DNA of 64,000 bases from an uncultured Pseudomonadota bacterium (GCA_902799835.1 CADCCF010000003.1:124001-188000), one strand, 5' to 3'. Counted from the stretch's first letter, positions 16,896 to 26,206 are shown. Made by a program: numbers and translations. The notes: a model not told the origin generated them from the sequence alone.

Positions 16896-17669
16896 TTAGC
16901 TTTCACGTTGTGATTTACGTTCTGACATCGGTATATATGCTTGTAAGCGCGATTCTATGGCGATAGATGAAGCACCCTCTTGTAAAGCTAAAGCTCCCTC
17001 TAACACCATCCTTTTCATAACTACCTCTTCAGCGTTAAGCTGCTTCAACTTATTGGAAAAGGGGTGCCAACAAACATAACCGGTAAAAATACCCAACAAG
17101 GTAGCAACGAACGCTGCCGCAATCGAGTGTCCCAATTGGTCAATATCATTAAGGTTACCTAATGCGGCAATAAGTCCGATAACCGCACCCAAAACACCCA
17201 AAGTCGGCGCATACATTCCGCATTGTGCAAAAATTAACGCTCCACTGCGATGTCTTTCTTCCATCTGCTTTATCTCAGAATCAACCACGCCATAAATAAA
17301 ATCAGCATTAAATCCATCGGCAACCATCGTTAACGTTGAGCGAATAAAAGGATCTGCCACTTCATTAGCACGTTTTTCAATTGCCATAACACCTTCTTGT
17401 TTGGCTGACTTTGCTACTGATACAAACAATTCCAATATTTCTTGTTTAGGGGTAAACTTTCGCCCGAAAAAAATTAACTTTAACAACTTGGGAAAATGCT
17501 TTAACTCTTTCATAGGAAAAGCATTAAAAATAGCTGCAGCTGTACCAGCCAAAATAATCAAAAAAGCCGCTGGGTTTATCAAAGCATGCGGATCCGCACC
17601 TTTCAAATACATACCTACACCGACAGCACCAATTCCGCCGATAAATCCTATCCAAGTAGATTTTTCCAT
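16896..17669 (-). CDS. motA: Flagellar motor protein MotA/PomA type
   Basis: A 257-residue stator protein with four membrane helices: two near the N-terminus (WIGFIGGIGAVGVGMYL; PAAFLIILAGTAAAIFNAF) and two after the cytoplasmic loop (APTLGVLGAVIGLIAALGNL; IAAAFVATLLGIFTGYVC). The loop carries the charged residues that contact FliG (KRANEVADPFIRSTL). The organisation resembles the short PomA/MotA branch. It precedes motB. The coupling ion cannot be decided with confidence from the sequence. Confidence 0.92.
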   Translation of the reverse strand: MEKSTWIGFIGGIGAVGVGMYLKGADPHALINPAAFLIILAGTAAAIFNAFPMKELKHFPKLLKLIFFGRKFTPKQEILELFVSVAKSAKQEGVMAIEKRANEVADPFIRSTLTMVADGFNADFIYGVVDSEIKQMEERHRSGALIFAQCGMYAPTLGVLGAVIGLIAALGNLNDIDQLGHSIAAAFVATLLGIFTGYVCWHPFSNKLKQLNAEEVVMKRMVLEGALALQEGASSIAIESRLQAYIPMSERKSQRES

Positions 17670-17877
17670 ATCTTATTTCCTATAAAAATTACCCTTTTGC
17701 CTTGCATTGTACGATTCATAATTTAATTTTAGGTTAACATTAAAGAAAACCAAAGAAAAAACTGTATAAAAAATTACGAATAAATTCCATAACAGATATA
17801 ACCATATCATAAAATAATAAATAAACAAACTTTTTTCCATTTACCATCGTTTTAAATGATATGAAAGGAGAAAAGCT

Positions 17878-18132
17878 ATGCGTAAACTATCCATAATTTG
17901 TTTGTGTGGAATTGTCACAGCCCTAACCGGTTGTGTATGTTATCCTGATTACTATTCTGGTTATTCCTATACATACACCGAACCTACTCCCAAGATAAAC
18001 ATTTATCATTCATACCAATATCACTCCCCAAAACCAAAAAAAATCAAACATCATTCATCTAAACCGGTTAAACTGAAAAAAGTTAAACATCAACCTGACA
18101 AACATCATCGACCTAACCATAAAAATAAATAA
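17878..18132 (+). CDS. Small His/Lys-rich lipoprotein
   Basis: An 84-residue lipoprotein with lipobox LTGC (Cys19). The mature part begins VCYPDYYSGYSYTYTEP, rich in Tyr, and ends in a low-complexity basic tail of Lys, His and Pro (HHSSKPVKLKKVKHQ, HRPNHKNK). Eleven or more histidines could bind metal, or the tail could bind polyanions such as LPS or peptidoglycan; both are guesses. A strong SD (AAAGGAG) lies 8 nt before the ATG. It is a single gene ahead of cstA. No family recognised. Confidence 0.7.
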   Translation: MRKLSIICLCGIVTALTGCVCYPDYYSGYSYTYTEPTPKINIYHSYQYHSPKPKKIKHHSSKPVKLKKVKHQPDKHHRPNHKNK

Positions 18133-18243
18133 ATTTTGTTTAAACAAACATGAAATTACCGTGCAAAATTGCAAAAAAACCTTGCAGTTGAAATTATAAA
18201 ATCGCAGAATTATGATAAATTTATCAACACAAGGAAATATGTC

Positions 18244-19644
18244 ATGTTGTTATTTTTGTCGTCGGTTTTATTGCTTTTGTGCGGTTATCTCATCTACGGA
18301 ACCATCATTGAGCGCATTTTCGGGGCTGATGACAAACGCCCTACCCCTGCTGTTGCACTTTGCGACAATGTGGATTTTATGCCATTGTCGGATTGGCGGG
18401 TCTTTCTTATTCAGTTTCTCAATATTGCCGGATTAGGTCCGGTGTTCGGAGCCATTTTAGGAGCCCTTTACGGACCGGTAGCTTTGTTTTGGATTGTCTT
18501 AGGTTCAATTTTTGCCGGTGGAGTACATGATTATATGGCCGGCATGATGTCTGTTCGTGAAAAAGGCTGTTCTCCGGTTTATTTGGTTGAAAAATACATG
18601 GGGAGAAACACTAAATGGATTTTTCTTACCTTTATGACTGGTTTTCTTTTGTTATTAGGGGCAGTTTTTGCTATGTCTCCGGCTCACATGCTTTCCTCGC
18701 TTTCCGGTCATGAATTTCACTGGTGGTTAATTGCTATTTTCGGTTACTATTTTTTAGCCACCCTATTACCGATTGATAAAATAATCGGGCGTTTTTATCC
18801 GCTTTTTGCTTTGCTTCTGATCGGCGTAACTTTTGCCATGTTGGTAGTTTTATTCGCTCACGGAACCGAATTTTATCCCAAATTGAATTTCAGTAATCAA
18901 CATCCTCAGGAACTTCCCATATTTCCACTGATGTTTGTAACTATTGCTTGCGGAGCCTTGAGCGGATTTCACGCCACCCAGTCGCCACTTATGGCACGCT
19001 GTCTCAAAAACGAAAGCAAAGGACGCGCCATATTCTATGGCGCCATGATTACTGAAGGTATTGTCGCTTTGATATGGACTACATTAGGCATTGCTTTTTA
19101 CCATGGCAGCCCTGATTTGCTATCTGCCATACAATCTGCTGGTCCCGGCGGGGTTGTCTCTGAAATATCACAAAATTATCTAGGGCATGTAGGTGGCATC
19201 TTAGCAGTAATATCAGTTATCATATTATCAATCACGTCCGGAGATACTGCTTTTCGTTCTGCCCGTTTGACTATTAGCGATTATCTGCTGAAAAACAAAA
19301 CGTCACTGAGCCATCGTTTGTTAATCAGTGCCTGCGTCTTATCTGGCGGTATTGCTTTAAGCTTTTTTGACTTGACGGTTATTTGGACTTATTTCGGTTG
19401 GGCCAACCAAACTGTTGCAACAATAGTTTTGTGGACCGCCAGCTTTTACTTGCGCCGTAATCAACGCTTTTACTGGATAACTTTACTACCGGCCGGATTT
19501 ATGACCGCTGTTTGCATAACCTATATTATGTACGACAAAATAGGCTTTCGTCTTCCCATTAGCTGGTCATCAATCGTCGGTTGCATCGTTGCTGCCACTT
19601 GCATGATTGCTTTTGTTGTTAAGGCAAATAGATCAAAAAAATAA
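18244..19644 (+). CDS. cstA: CstA-family transporter (carbon starvation protein)
   Basis: A 466-residue polytopic membrane protein of the short CstA branch, carriers for pyruvate or peptides. The N-terminal helix LLFLSSVLLLLCGYLIYG is followed by the family phrases DFMPLSDWRVFLIQFLNIAG, GPVFGAILGALYGPVA and GGVHDYMAGMMSVREKG, then ACGALSGFHATQSPLMARC and SGDTAFRSARLTI. The frame is open from a TTG at 18169, but ATG 18244 has AAGGA 8 nt upstream and puts the first helix at the N-terminus as usual for the family. E. coli CstA is about 700 residues; the long C-terminal part is absent here. Confidence 0.88.
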   Translation: MLLFLSSVLLLLCGYLIYGTIIERIFGADDKRPTPAVALCDNVDFMPLSDWRVFLIQFLNIAGLGPVFGAILGALYGPVALFWIVLGSIFAGGVHDYMAGMMSVREKGCSPVYLVEKYMGRNTKWIFLTFMTGFLLLLGAVFAMSPAHMLSSLSGHEFHWWLIAIFGYYFLATLLPIDKIIGRFYPLFALLLIGVTFAMLVVLFAHGTEFYPKLNFSNQHPQELPIFPLMFVTIACGALSGFHATQSPLMARCLKNESKGRAIFYGAMITEGIVALIWTTLGIAFYHGSPDLLSAIQSAGPGGVVSEISQNYLGHVGGILAVISVIILSITSGDTAFRSARLTISDYLLKNKTSLSHRLLISACVLSGGIALSFFDLTVIWTYFGWANQTVATIVLWTASFYLRRNQRFYWITLLPAGFMTAVCITYIMYDKIGFRLPISWSSIVGCIVAATCMIAFVVKANRSKK

Positions 19645-19660
19645 TAATTGTTACTTGACT

Positions 19661-19689
19661 TTGAGTAAATTTTATGTTTTTAGTAAACT
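19661..19689 (+). promoter_or_regulatory. Promoter of tRNA-Arg
   Basis: TTGAGT (19661-19666) and TAAACT (19684-19689) with a 17-bp spacer end 11 nt before the mature tRNA. Confidence 0.6.
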
Positions 19690-19700
19690 CACTTCGGTAT

Positions 19701-19777
19701 GGTCTCGTAGCTCAGCTGGATAGAGCAACAGCCTTCTAAGCTGTGGGTCGGGCGTTCGAATCGCCCCGAGATCGCCA
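19701..19777 (+). tRNA. tRNA-Arg (TCT)
   Basis: A 77-nt cloverleaf with encoded CCA. The acceptor stem GGTCTCG pairs with CGAGATC, the D arm is TAGCTCAGCTGGATAGAGC, the anticodon stem-loop CAGCCTTCTAAGCTG gives the anticodon TCT (reads AGA/AGG), and the T loop is GTTCGAA. Confidence 0.95.
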
Positions 19778-19781
19778 ATCC

Positions 19782-19809
19782 AAACCCTTGAGCAATCAAG
19801 GGTTTTACC
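19782..19809 (+). terminator. Intrinsic terminator after tRNA-Arg
   Basis: AAACCCTTGA and TCAAGGGTTT form a perfect 10-bp stem with a GCAA tetraloop followed by a short T-run. It lies 4 nt past the tRNA and ahead of trmB. Confidence 0.85.
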
Positions 19810-19830
19810 TTATAACAACGGAACTTATCC

Positions 19831-20544
19831 ATGGACGAGTTTAAATTTTTCGGACGCCGCAAAGGACGCAAAATACGCAAAGCCAAAACATCCCTTTTGG
19901 AGCGTTTTTTGCCGCATTTACAAATATCCGAAAATTCCGTTATATCTCCGCAATTATTTGATATTCCGGTTGAACGTGTTTGTTTGGAAATCGGATTTGG
20001 CGGTGGCGAACATTTGGCCGGTGTATCACTACTTTATCCTCACACCGGTTTTATCGGCGCTGAGGTTTTTCAAAACGGTATTGCAAATTTGCTCTCCCTC
20101 ATCACCGGCATCAAACAAAATTCGCAAGTTCCTGATGGCATAAAGCTTTTACCTGAACGTACCGACAACATAAAAATTTACAGTGACGATGTGCGCAAAT
20201 TATTTAACCGCATTCCGGACGGAATGTTAGATACGGTATTTTTGCTGTTTCCTGATCCTTGGCCCAAAAACCGTCATGCCAATCGCCGCTTTGTCAATCC
20301 TGACAATTTGGTTGAACTGGCTCGTATCATTAAAAGAGGGGGGACCCTGTTGATTGCCACCGATCATCCTGTATATAAACGTTGGACCTTGGAACAAATG
20401 CATAATCATCCGTCATTTATATGGACTGCTCAAAAAAGCGATGACTGGCGCAATCCTCCTGCTGATTGGGTAGAAACCAAATATCAACAAAAAGCTATCC
20501 GCGAGGGGCGTCGCCCAGTATTTTTGGAATATCGTCGCCTATGA
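19831..20544 (+). CDS. trmB: tRNA (guanine-N7-)-methyltransferase
   Basis: A 237-residue SAM-dependent enzyme that makes m7G46 in the tRNA variable loop. The SAM-binding glycine motif is CLEIGFGGGEHLAG, and the TrmB signature LFPDPWPKNRHANRRFVNPD follows in the right place, with TDHPVYKRW in the C-terminal half. In many alphaproteobacteria trmB belongs to the lnt-metK end of the miaB cluster; here it is about 3 kb away, next to a tRNA gene and mnmA. Confidence 0.95.
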   Translation: MDEFKFFGRRKGRKIRKAKTSLLERFLPHLQISENSVISPQLFDIPVERVCLEIGFGGGEHLAGVSLLYPHTGFIGAEVFQNGIANLLSLITGIKQNSQVPDGIKLLPERTDNIKIYSDDVRKLFNRIPDGMLDTVFLLFPDPWPKNRHANRRFVNPDNLVELARIIKRGGTLLIATDHPVYKRWTLEQMHNHPSFIWTAQKSDDWRNPPADWVETKYQQKAIREGRRPVFLEYRRL

Positions 20545-20571
20545 TAACCTTTTTATCGCAAAGGAACAACT

Positions 20572-21633
20572 ATGAAAATTTTAGTAGGAATGAGTGGTGG
20601 AGTTGATTCTTCGGTAACAGCTTTGTTGCTGAAGCAAGCCGGACATGAAGTTATCGGGGCAACCATGGCTATTTGGGACGATAAAATATCTGCTCACCTT
20701 CCCGAACATGCTTCCGGTTGCTTTGCGCCGGATAAAGATGACATCGAATCTGCTCGCAATGTTTGCGAAAAAATCGGTATTGAGCATTTGGTATTGGATT
20801 GCCGCGAAGAATATCAAAAAATTGTTTTAGCCAACTTTAAATCTGAATATAAATCCGGCCGTACTCCCAACCCTTGCGTTATCTGCAATGCCAACATCAA
20901 ATTTAACGTTCTGCCGATGAGCGCCAAGCGTCAAGGTATTGCTTTTGACAAATTTGCTACCGGTCATTATGCCGGCATATCTTATAATGAACAAACTAAA
21001 AGATATCAAATAACTCGCGGAATTGATGCCAAAAAAGATCAGTCCTACTTTCTCTATCGTTTGCAACAGGAACAACTTGCTGAAATATTGTTACCTTTAG
21101 GCTGCAAGAACAAATCAGAAATTCGTGAAATAGCTCGCAATGCCGGATTGAGTGTTTCTGACAAACCGGACAGTCAAGACTTTTATTCCGGAGCAATTAA
21201 TGATATTCTACAATTTACCCCGCAAACCGGAAACTTTGTTAATTCAGCCGGAAAAATTTTAGGAACTCATCAAGGTTATTGGAATTTCACTATCGGACAA
21301 CGTCGCGGTTTGGGTATATCTGCACCGCGTCCGCTTTATGTAATCGCTATCAACAAAGAAGATAATGAGGTTGTTTTGGGCTTTGCGGAAGATTGCCTGC
21401 AAACTAAACTGCTTGCTGACAACTGGGTGTGGCAAGCACCACAACCGAATGAACATTTTTATTGTTCTGCTAAAATCCGTTCTTCACAAACTCCCTGTGA
21501 TGTGGAAGTAACGCCTCTGAACGACAAAGAATATGAGGTAACTTTCCTTGCCCCCCAAAGTGCCATAACTCCGGGACAATCCGTTGTATTATACAACAAC
21601 GATGCCATCATTGGTGGTGGAATTATAAAATAG
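20572..21633 (+). CDS. mnmA: tRNA-specific 2-thiouridylase MnmA
   Basis: A 353-residue enzyme that adds sulphur to U34 of tRNAs for Lys, Glu and Gln. The N-terminal PP-loop GMSGGVDSS binds ATP. Cys102 and Cys105 (NPCVICNANIKF) occupy the position of the first catalytic cysteine. In the second site, where many MnmA have SQD-x-CF, this protein reads KPDSQDFYSG, so the usual second cysteine is Tyr205. The rest (TIGQRRGLGI, EVVLG) matches the family through the C-terminal beta-barrel. SD AAAGGA lies 7 nt before the ATG, 28 nt after trmB. Confidence 0.93.
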   Translation: MKILVGMSGGVDSSVTALLLKQAGHEVIGATMAIWDDKISAHLPEHASGCFAPDKDDIESARNVCEKIGIEHLVLDCREEYQKIVLANFKSEYKSGRTPNPCVICNANIKFNVLPMSAKRQGIAFDKFATGHYAGISYNEQTKRYQITRGIDAKKDQSYFLYRLQQEQLAEILLPLGCKNKSEIREIARNAGLSVSDKPDSQDFYSGAINDILQFTPQTGNFVNSAGKILGTHQGYWNFTIGQRRGLGISAPRPLYVIAINKEDNEVVLGFAEDCLQTKLLADNWVWQAPQPNEHFYCSAKIRSSQTPCDVEVTPLNDKEYEVTFLAPQSAITPGQSVVLYNNDAIIGGGIIK

Positions 21634-21635
21634 CT

Positions 21636-22358
21636 TTAGTTAAAAAAGGAAAGAACTGCCGCCATAAATATCGGCACGGATAAATTGTCATCTATCTCAA
21701 TTTTATCCTCATAAACTTCCGCCAATGTTGCAACCAAGCAAGCCAGAACACTAACCACCGTAAACGGATATACCTGCCAAAACAACAAATTTATTACCAA
21801 AGCCGAGGTAAAGAAGGCCAAAGTTCCTTCAAGCGTTTTATTTTTATATATTTTCACTCTGCCGATTGATCGCCCAACCAATGCCGCTGCACTGTCGGAT
21901 ATCAACATAACCGTCAAAGCAATAGCCGCTACTTCTTTAGAGAACAGGCACAAACACAACAGCGCTGACACCAAAACATATATCGCGCCGGTAAACTGAA
22001 AATGTTCTCTTGAAGTTTCTTTGTTGCGTAGTGTTCTGAAAAACAACACGCCGAATGATTTGCGAGCCCAAGGATAGCGCTTAAAATTACCATATTCCAA
22101 AATAACGTTACCAACCAAAATAATCAGCAATATAGGCACTAATATAAATTTAGGCATAAAATAAATTGCCGCCGGAATCCAAAGTGAACTAAGATGTATT
22201 GCCTTGCGCATCAACTCTTTGCGAAACGCTTTGTCATTAATTAATTGTTGATACAACAAATCCATATCTTCCAAATTAGCTTTCCAATCTAATCTGGTAT
22301 TAATTTTTTTAATCAGTTTCTTATAATCTGGACGTTTTTTTACATCAATTTTCCACAT
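21636..22358 (-). CDS. Diacylglycerol/polyprenol kinase-like (DGK1/SEC59 family)
   Basis: A 240-residue membrane protein with about seven hydrophobic segments after a basic N-terminal region of 50 residues. The motif region ISDSAAALVGRSIGRVKIYK followed by KTLEGTLAFF and, near the end, EVYEDKIEIDDNLSVP is characteristic of the DGK1/dolichol kinase/phytol kinase group (CTP-dependent lipid kinases) and related CDP-diglyceride synthases. Its lipid substrate is not evident. It is convergent with mnmA with only 2 nt between the stop codons. Confidence 0.75.
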   Translation of the reverse strand: MWKIDVKKRPDYKKLIKKINTRLDWKANLEDMDLLYQQLINDKAFRKELMRKAIHLSSLWIPAAIYFMPKFILVPILLIILVGNVILEYGNFKRYPWARKSFGVLFFRTLRNKETSREHFQFTGAIYVLVSALLCLCLFSKEVAAIALTVMLISDSAAALVGRSIGRVKIYKNKTLEGTLAFFTSALVINLLFWQVYPFTVVSVLACLVATLAEVYEDKIEIDDNLSVPIFMAAVLSFFN

Positions 22359-22492
22359 ATCAACCTTCCGTCTATGTTATTGAAGTATAAAACTTTTCAA
22401 ATAATCTCAAGTAAATTTTATGCATCATGTGGATGAAAAATTTACCATCGCAATTACATATAATAAATAAATTGTTTTAAGGAGAAATTGCC

Positions 22493-22729
22493 ATGCTGGA
22501 CAAAGAAACTCACCATACCATTAAAAAGAATTTTTCAACTTCATCGTACAAAGATAAATTTGATGATGACAACTTTCGTATTCGTCCACTCAAAAAAATG
22601 CGCCTGATTGATACGGTCGATGAATTGGATGACGAATGCGAATTTGAAAAAAATATGTTCAACTTCGGCGAATACGAAGATCTGCCTGCATCTGATCGAG
22701 CACTTGATCAACGTTGTCGCCCAAATTAA
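22493..22729 (+). CDS. Small acidic conserved-looking hypothetical protein
   Basis: A 78-residue soluble protein with SD AAGGAG 8 nt before the ATG and a strong terminator at its end, so it is likely a real single gene. The N-terminal half is mixed-charge (THHTIKKNFSTSSYKDKF), followed by DDDNFRIRPLKKMRLIDTVD and an acidic stretch DELDDECEFEKNMFNFGEYE. No signal peptide or TM segment. Family not recognised. Confidence 0.6.
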   Translation: MLDKETHHTIKKNFSTSSYKDKFDDDNFRIRPLKKMRLIDTVDELDDECEFEKNMFNFGEYEDLPASDRALDQRCRPN

Positions 22730-22753
22730 AAGCAGGTCAAACAACCTGCTTTT
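22728..22753. terminator. Bidirectional terminator
   Basis: AAAAGCAGGT and ACCTGCTTTT form a perfect 10-bp inverted repeat with loop CAAACA, serving the small acidic gene (plus) and the XRE gene (minus). Confidence 0.85.
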
Positions 22754-22758
22754 AAGAA

Positions 22759-23268
22759 TTATTCTCCATCTTCATCATCTTCTTTGCTATGAATATACGG
22801 ACTTTTAGACATTGATATAATCAAATCGTACAAATGTTTGGCTACTCGCCGATTACCTATTTTGTAATATGCTCTTACCAACTCCAAAGTTTCCTGTTTG
22901 CGCATCGGATCAGCATCAAAAACTTCCATGTTTTCATGCAAAGACAAATCATTCTCAGGATTGCAAAATTTGCGCGGACTACTATCTTTTGTTTCTGCAT
23001 CCATATCATCATAAAAGAAACTAATCGGTGTATCCATAACCACGCTAAAATCCCACAACCTACTGGCACTTACGCGATTTAAGCCTTTTTCATATTTCTG
23101 CACCTGCTGAAAGGTCAGCCCCATCATCAAACCTAACTTTTCCTGACTCCACCCCAACAAATTTCTTCTAATTCTGATTCTGTTTCCAACATGCACATCA
23201 ATCGGATTCGGATCACCGGACGGAGTTCTGCCGCGTCTGGTTTTGCGATCTATTTTCTTGTCTTTCAT
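22759..23268 (-). CDS. XRE-family transcriptional regulator
   Basis: A 169-residue DNA-binding protein. After a basic arm (KKIDRKTRRGRTPSG) an HTH_3 domain reads DVHVGNRIRIRRNLLGWSQ, EKLGLMMGLTFQQVQKYEKG and SASRLWDFSVVMD; the acidic C-terminal half ends SKEDDEDGE. I start it at 23268 (MKDKK) with GAGGGG 7 nt ahead, right after the lnt stop. This regulator type is typically found downstream of lnt in alphaproteobacteria, usually followed by metK, which is missing here. Confidence 0.88.
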   Translation of the reverse strand: MKDKKIDRKTRRGRTPSGDPNPIDVHVGNRIRIRRNLLGWSQEKLGLMMGLTFQQVQKYEKGLNRVSASRLWDFSVVMDTPISFFYDDMDAETKDSSPRKFCNPENDLSLHENMEVFDADPMRKQETLELVRAYYKIGNRRVAKHLYDLIISMSKSPYIHSKEDDEDGE

Positions 23269-23282
23269 AGTTAGTCCCCTCA

Positions 23283-24800
23283 TTATTGCTCACTCTTAAA
23301 TTTTATAGAGCCTGCCACCATTAAAATCAAGCATAATATTAAAGAAATTATATTGCCATACCTACCATAAGTTGTAATTTTACTCAAAGATTTTTCCAGT
23401 TTTATATCTGAAATCCCCGAATAATTAAGCTTTAAGGCGCCTGTTTCTTCACCATAAGCATTAATCATACCGCTTAATCCGTTATTGGCTGAGCGCACTA
23501 CTGTAACCCCTTCTTCTATTGCTCTGAACTTTGCAGCTACCCAATGCTGATAAGGTCCCGATGATTCGCCATACCACCCGTCATTTGTCACATTAACAAT
23601 CACATCGGGACGATTTTTTTCATCCACAATTTCGTGAGGAAAAATTATTTCATAGCAAACAGCTCCGCCTATAGTTGGCCAACCATCTCTTTGCCAAACT
23701 TTAGCCCCATCACCTTCTCCCAATTGTCCAATGGCATTAGCAACCGGCTTTATAAAATCAGGCAAATATTCGCGCCATGGAATATATTCTCCAAACGGAA
23801 CTAAATGGGTTTTATGATAATACCATTCTATCTCGCCATGATCATTCAACACTATCAGCGAGTTATGTGGACGATAAAAACCTTTGTTATATTGATAACT
23901 TATCATACCGGTTAATAATATACTGCCTTGGGGCAACATTTCTGCCGCAACATTACGATGAAAATCATCTTCATCAAGCCTGAACGGGGAAGCTGTTTCA
24001 CCCCAAACTATCATATCAGGCTTTACCTCGCTTAATGTTTTACTTAAATCAATATAAGTACTAAAATTATCTTCAGCGTTTTCTTTGGTCCATTTCATTG
24101 TTTGGGGAATACTCGGCTGTACTATTCGCACCACAGTATCGGTTACCAAATCCTCTTTATTTTGCAACCGCCAATATCCCCATCCCCATGACACACCAAT
24201 CAGCAAGACAGCCATCATTGTCAACAAAACAAAAGATTTTATACTGTGAAAACAGAGCCACAATCCGCCCATACTATACAAGGTAATCACTAATAACGAT
24301 GTTAAATACACACCCCCGATAGCCGCATTTTGTATCATCGGCAAGTTAAATGCCAAGCTATATCCCGCTGAATTCCACGGAAATCCTGTCAACAAAAAGC
24401 TTCTGATCCATTCGCAAACAACCCATGCCCCACAAAACATCAGCCATTTTCCAATTGTCGTCCGACCTTTGGCAATTATTGCCGCAGGAACAGCTGCAAA
24501 CAAACCAAAAAAACTTCCTGCCGCCAGCAAAGTAATTGGATACAGCCAACCAAATCTTTCCACATCAATTAATAATGCATTACCCACCCACGAAAAACCA
24601 ATCGCAAAATGAGCAAAACCAAAAGCATATCCAATTTTGAACAAATCTTTAGTTTTGCTTTCATTCAAAAGCAAATACAATAAAACACTAAACCCGATTA
24701 CTCCGGCCCAAATCTGAAAATACGGAGCAAACATTGCCACAGACAAAGCTCCGGCCATAAAAGCCGTCGTTTTTTGGTATTTAATCATTAAATTTGTCAT
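23283..24800 (-). CDS. lnt: Apolipoprotein N-acyltransferase
   Basis: A 505-residue inner-membrane enzyme that adds the third acyl chain to the N-terminal Cys of lipoproteins. The N-terminal half has six or seven membrane helices; the periplasmic nitrilase-like domain has the triad Glu in VWGETASPF, Lys in HKTHLVPFGEYIPW and Cys in GAVCYEIIFP. A last helix is near the C-terminus. It overlaps corC by one base (TAATG). The several lipoproteins in this window are potential substrates. Confidence 0.95.
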   Translation of the reverse strand: MTNLMIKYQKTTAFMAGALSVAMFAPYFQIWAGVIGFSVLLYLLLNESKTKDLFKIGYAFGFAHFAIGFSWVGNALLIDVERFGWLYPITLLAAGSFFGLFAAVPAAIIAKGRTTIGKWLMFCGAWVVCEWIRSFLLTGFPWNSAGYSLAFNLPMIQNAAIGGVYLTSLLVITLYSMGGLWLCFHSIKSFVLLTMMAVLLIGVSWGWGYWRLQNKEDLVTDTVVRIVQPSIPQTMKWTKENAEDNFSTYIDLSKTLSEVKPDMIVWGETASPFRLDEDDFHRNVAAEMLPQGSILLTGMISYQYNKGFYRPHNSLIVLNDHGEIEWYYHKTHLVPFGEYIPWREYLPDFIKPVANAIGQLGEGDGAKVWQRDGWPTIGGAVCYEIIFPHEIVDEKNRPDVIVNVTNDGWYGESSGPYQHWVAAKFRAIEEGVTVVRSANNGLSGMINAYGEETGALKLNYSGISDIKLEKSLSKITTYGRYGNIISLILCLILMVAGSIKFKSEQ

Positions 24801-25672
24801 TACTTATTATTTTCAACTTTTGATTTAACAATCATAACCTTTTTTATCTGCGTAGGATCAGCTTCTAAAATTCTGAATTTTATGCCATTAAGCCCGGCAA
24901 CCACTTCCCCGCGCAAAGGCACCCTTTGAATAAGATGAAATATCAAACTGTTCACCGTGTCAATATCATCTTCCTCATCTTCCGGCAAACCTTCATACAA
25001 ATCCAAACCGCAAACATTTTTTATTTCATCAAGTTCAGCTTTACCCTCTGCCACAATGTTGCCATTGTTTTGTTTACATATAATCGGCTCATCTTCATGA
25101 TCATACTCATCTTCAATATCACCGACAATTTCTTCCAGCAAATCCTCGATGGTAACCAAGCCGTCAATTCCTCCGTATTCATCGACCACCATTGCCATAT
25201 GTATTTTGTCCTGCTGCATCTCTTTCAACAAGTCCAATACTTCTTTTTCCGGAGCTACAAATTTTATCTTGTCGCTGATAACATCTTCGACTTTCAAATC
25301 GAATTGCTTTTGTAACACACATTTAACCAAATCAATAACATGAACAATACCTACAATATCATCCAATGATTCACCATAAATAGGTATGCGCGAATGTCCC
25401 TGTTCAACCATCAAATCAGCTAAGTCCTTAACTGAACCGCTCTTGGGAAAAGCCACAATTTCAGCTCTGGGTATCATCGCATTTTCACATTTGCGGCCAT
25501 GCAAATCCAGCACATTATTCAGCAATAGCTGCTCATGTTCGCTAAAATCTTTCTCACCGCTTTCGGCAACTTCTTCCATTAAATCTTCGATTGTTTCACG
25601 CACATTTTCCTGCTGTCTGCGATGGAACAACCGTTTAAAAATATTTGACTGTTGACTGTCTTCTTCGGACAT
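24800..25672 (-). CDS. corC: CorC/HlyC-type CBS-domain protein
   Basis: A 290-residue cytoplasmic protein with two CBS domains (RAEIVAFPKSGSVKDLADLM...; MQQDKIHMAMVVDEYGGIDG) and a C-terminal CorC_HlyC domain (DIDTVNSLIFHLIQRVPLRG), without the membrane DUF21 part. This is the CorC arrangement, associated with Mg/Co efflux or leaflet-linked functions. It lies between ybeY and lnt as in many Proteobacteria. Confidence 0.92.
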   Translation of the reverse strand: MSEEDSQQSNIFKRLFHRRQQENVRETIEDLMEEVAESGEKDFSEHEQLLLNNVLDLHGRKCENAMIPRAEIVAFPKSGSVKDLADLMVEQGHSRIPIYGESLDDIVGIVHVIDLVKCVLQKQFDLKVEDVISDKIKFVAPEKEVLDLLKEMQQDKIHMAMVVDEYGGIDGLVTIEDLLEEIVGDIEDEYDHEDEPIICKQNNGNIVAEGKAELDEIKNVCGLDLYEGLPEDEEDDIDTVNSLIFHLIQRVPLRGEVVAGLNGIKFRILEADPTQIKKVMIVKSKVENNK

Positions 25673-25675
25673 TTC

Positions 25676-26206
25676 CTACTCCTTATAGGGATTATCTATA
25701 TTCAACTGCTTCAAAACAGCAATTTCAATACCTTCCATAACCTCAGCTTCTTCATCATTTTGATGATCAAACCCGAGTAAATGTAATATTCCATGCACTA
25801 GAAGGTGCCAAAAATGGTCTGCAATTGATATATTTTTCTCTTTTGCCTCTGCTTGAAGAACTTCCCAAGCCATAATGATATCACCTAAAGCAACCACTTC
25901 TTCATTTTCGATTACTTCTTCAAAATCATCGGCATCTATATTAGCAAAAGATAAAACATTAGTCGGCTGATCTTTACCTCTGAAATCAGCATTTAGCTTT
26001 CTTATTTCGTTAGCATTGCTCAACGCCAAAACCACCGTCATTGGTTTATCTAATCCACCCCAATTATACCGTGTTTCAATTTTGCTGTCAGCTAAATATT
26101 TACAGACCAAATCCAACAGCGAAACGCATTGAGCCTCGCTTACTACTAAAATTTTAGCCCAATTATCATCTTCGATGACGATATCTACGCTGTTATTCTT
26201 CACCAT
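25676..26206 (-). CDS. ybeY: Endoribonuclease YbeY
   Basis: A 176-residue metal-dependent RNase involved in 16S rRNA 3' maturation and ribosome quality control. The zinc-binding motif is HGILHLLGFDH, preceded by LGDIIMAWEV and NVLSFAN. I start it at ATG 26206 (MVKNNSVDIVIED), which overlaps the phoH end by 14 nt; a longer in-frame version from 26242 lies wholly inside phoH and would add 12 basic residues not expected in the family. Confidence 0.93.
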   Translation of the reverse strand: MVKNNSVDIVIEDDNWAKILVVSEAQCVSLLDLVCKYLADSKIETRYNWGGLDKPMTVVLALSNANEIRKLNADFRGKDQPTNVLSFANIDADDFEEVIENEEVVALGDIIMAWEVLQAEAKEKNISIADHFWHLLVHGILHLLGFDHQNDEEAEVMEGIEIAVLKQLNIDNPYKE

